5,820 bases of DNA from Candidatus Woesearchaeota archaeon (GTDB lineage: Archaea; Nanobdellota; Nanobdellia; Woesearchaeales; UBA525): assembly GCA_027371725.1 (NCBI GenBank), contig DAHXMN010000041.1, positions 1 through 5,820 of the forward strand, written 5' to 3'. Shown piece after piece: positions 4,848 to 5,820 of this stretch (positions are counted from its first letter, which is position 1; each line of letters begins with the position of its first letter). Below the pieces are notes generated by a model that did no database searches, was not told the DNA's origin, and worked only from the letters and a program-made list of their open reading frames with translations. A program made the position numbers and the translations under genes.

Positions 4848-5503
4848 TAGCCGGCCGTCACTCCACCATTCTTCTTGGCGGAATCGCCGCCAAAGGAAGG
4901 GACGACATTGCCGGGGTCATACAGGGGATAGAGGCGCGCACCCTTCAGAGCGTTGCCCGGATTGTCAGGGTGCGTGAAGACGAACGCGACGTCGCGCGAC
5001 TCTCCGGAGGGAGCGGCGATGACGAGCGGCTTGAGCCGCTTCGCGAGCGTGCTGTCGCGGGTGAAGAGGCAGAGCGTGAGCGGTGCGGTCTTGGACTCGT
5101 CGAACGCAATCGCGTCGAGCGCGTTGAGGTGTTGCTCGATGTGCCAGAACGCCTTCTCGAGGAAGTAGTGGAGTTCCGGCCGCTCGTAGAACCATATCCT
5201 GAGGATGACCTTGTTGTACGCGCTCAGCTTGAAGAGCTTCTTCTCGACGAAGTCGTCCGTCGTCGCGATGAGGAAGGAGTGGTTGCCGGCGAGGCTGTAG
5301 AGGATGCGCGGCTGCCCCTTGTCCCGGTTCGGGACGCGCTCGCTCCTGACGAGGCCGGCCATCTCCAGGAGCCGCAGCTGCTGGCTCACGTTCGCGACGC
5401 TCGTGTTCGACTTGGCCGCGAGCTCGATGGGCGAGAGCGATTTTTCAGAAAGGAGCTTGAGGATCTCCCATTTGCTCGCTGTGAAGAGCGTCTCCTGGTC
5501 CAT
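4847..5503 (-). CDS. ArsR-like winged-helix transcriptional regulator
   Basis: The protein has 218 residues. Residues 8-75 are a winged helix-turn-helix. A first helix (SKWEILKLLSEKSLS) is followed by a helix-turn-helix (PIELAAKSNTSVANVSQQLR, about 25-44), then LLEMAGLVRSERV, and a wing with RDKGQPRILYSLA (60-72). The SxxxVSQQLRxLExAGLV pattern is that of the ArsR/MarR superfamily. No cysteine pair for metal binding is present in the DNA-binding part, so metal sensing is unlikely. The rest (about 77-200) is a mixed helix/strand domain I do not recognise, with an aromatic-rich helix (LRIWFYERPELHYFLEKAFW) and a strand LTLCLFTRD. The ATG at 5503 has a partial GTGA six bases before it. The likely targets are its own promoter and the neighbouring surface genes B, C and D, because it sits beside a divergent AT-rich control region. 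Residue 103 is coded by ATA, the codon the UAU tRNA would read. Confidence 0.85.
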   Translation of the reverse strand: MDQETLFTASKWEILKLLSEKSLSPIELAAKSNTSVANVSQQLRLLEMAGLVRSERVPNRDKGQPRILYSLAGNHSFLIATTDDFVEKKLFKLSAYNKVILRIWFYERPELHYFLEKAFWHIEQHLNALDAIAFDESKTAPLTLCLFTRDSTLAKRLKPLVIAAPSGESRDVAFVFTHPDNPGNALKGARLYPLYDPGNVVPSFGGDSAKKNGGVTAG

Positions 5504-5538
5504 CTGTCGTCACTGCCTGCGTCGTCGCTGTCGTCGTT

Positions 5539-5588
5539 CCGGCCGCAGTCACGGCCGGGCGTCACCGACGAGGATTCGAGCCCTCATC
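5539..5588 (-). promoter_or_regulatory. Two stem-loops in the leader of the regulator gene
   Basis: CCGGCCG/CGGCCGG (5539-5545/5552-5558) is a perfect 7-bp stem with a 6-nt loop. On the - strand GATGAGG/CCTCGTC (5582-5588/5567-5573) forms a 7-bp stem with one G-U pair and an 8-nt loop. Both lie between the proposed start of transcription (near 5608) and the ATG at 5503. They would make an unusually structured leader, possibly autoregulatory. Confidence 0.45.
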
Positions 5589-5627
5589 AGTATACGCTTT
5601 TGTATCTTGGAATATTTTTAGATGTAC

Positions 5628-5641
5628 TCATATATAAACCT
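5628..5641. promoter_or_regulatory. Symmetrical TATA box in the divergent control region
   Basis: TATATAAA (5631-5638) on the + strand reads TTTATATA on the - strand, and is the strongest TATA element in the right part. On the - strand it would start the regulator transcript near 5608. On the + strand it would start one near 5660 toward gene D, with a leader of about 120 nt. Use in both directions is possible. Confidence 0.5.
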
Positions 5642-5670
5642 TTCGGTGAATCAAGAACTACTGTAATAAC

Positions 5671-5695
5671 TTAATCAATGAATTTGATGAATTAA
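5671..5695. promoter_or_regulatory. AT-rich quasi-palindrome, candidate operator
   Basis: The 25-bp element begins TTAAT and ends ATTAA, and contains an inner inverted TCAA/TTGA pair (5675-5678/5684-5687). TGAAT recurs three times from 5679 to 5700. The symmetry is imperfect in the centre. It lies between the two divergent genes and is the right kind of site for a dimeric winged-helix protein such as the adjacent regulator. Confidence 0.35.
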
Positions 5696-5739
5696 TGAAT
5701 CGTCCTCGTCAGCAAAAGAGTGGATTCAAGCAAAGAAAG

Positions 5740-5746
5740 TATTTAG
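5740..5746 (+). promoter_or_regulatory. Second possible TATA box of gene D
   Basis: TATTTAG, preceded by the purine-rich AAAGAAAG, would start transcription near 5769, just before the GGTGA (5770-5774), giving a leader of about 11 nt. It lies immediately outside the inverted repeat and so has no counterpart in front of gene B. Confidence 0.35.
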
Positions 5747-5749
5747 GGA

Positions 5750-5820
5750 AAGACACGAACAAGGAGACTGGTGACATCAATGAGGCATTCCCGATTCCTG
5801 CTGGTGGCGCTCTTCCTGGC
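5750..5820 (+). repeat. Right arm of the 71-bp exact inverted repeat
   Basis: It is the exact reverse complement of 3789-3859 and continues beyond the window. It contains the last 12 bases of one 18-bp leader unit, AAGGAG, the GGTGA SD and the first codons of gene D. The 1.89 kb between the arms holds gene C, the regulator and all the control elements described. Confidence 0.95.
5780..5820 (+). CDS. Surface protein D, N-terminus only (paralogue of B, runs off window)
   Basis: Only 13 codons are visible: MRHSRFLLVALFL, the same signal-peptide start as protein B, encoded by identical DNA. GGTGA (5770-5774) is five bases before the ATG, matching B. The gene is divergent from the regulator. If the identity continues, D is a near-copy of B; if it stops after the signal peptide, D may be a different surface protein that shares only its leader and export signal. 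The window does not decide this. Confidence 0.7.
   Translation, partial: MRHSRFLLVALFL

Noticed and set aside
5567..5588. T-arm-like hairpin with GCTCGAAT loop, considered as part of a tRNA on the - strand
   Set aside because: No acceptor, D or anticodon arm can be found at the proper distances, and the first loop base is not T.
4970..5674. Long + strand open frame opposite the regulator
   Set aside because: It is an antisense shadow rich in Arg, Glu, Val and Leu that crosses the promoter region; the winged-helix protein on the other strand is clearly the real gene.

Overview
The window reads as a piece of a GC-rich archaeal genome, most likely from the DPANN radiation. Evidence for archaea: TATA/BRE-type promoters placed so that two genes would be leaderless, a tRNA gene interrupted by an intron after position 37 and lacking an encoded CCA, GGTGA-type Shine-Dalgarno sites, and sequon-rich secreted proteins of a style I associate with DPANN genomes. 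The DPANN assignment is recognition from memory, not a search result.

Left part (1-1900), housekeeping: the 3' end of a lower-GC gene on the + strand with PD-(D/E)XK-nuclease-like motifs (2-421) overlaps tail-to-tail with a tRNA-dihydrouridine synthase on the - strand (402-1334). Upstream of that is a small predicted secreted protein (1377-1676, -), divergent from an intron-containing tRNA-Ile with anticodon UAU (1768-1893, +). A gene-free 289-base stretch (1894-2182) follows. It holds a GUAA-tetraloop hairpin, a 19-bp exact copy of the tRNA T-arm and several further stem-loops.

Right part (2183-5820), a cell-surface locus: four genes lie on the - strand in transcription order. They are an ArsR-like winged-helix regulator (4847-5503), a secreted protein C (4053-4781), its paralogue B (3116-3829), and a membrane-anchored, cysteine- and sequon-rich Ig-like protein A (2183-3094), 21 nt after B. 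B has a long leader with four perfect 18-bp tandem repeats. At the right edge an AT-rich divergent promoter region leads into the start of another gene, D (+ strand, 5780 onward). Its leader, SD and first 13 codons are identical to those of B, making a 71-bp exact inverted repeat (3789-3859 / 5750-5820) that runs off the window.

Working model (inference): a regulated surface-protein island in which B and D are near-identical or partly identical paralogues facing each other across 1.9 kb containing the regulator, C and the promoters. Recombination between the arms would invert that segment and exchange the promoters of B and D. A plain inverted duplication, gene conversion or an assembly artefact at the window edge must be excluded first.
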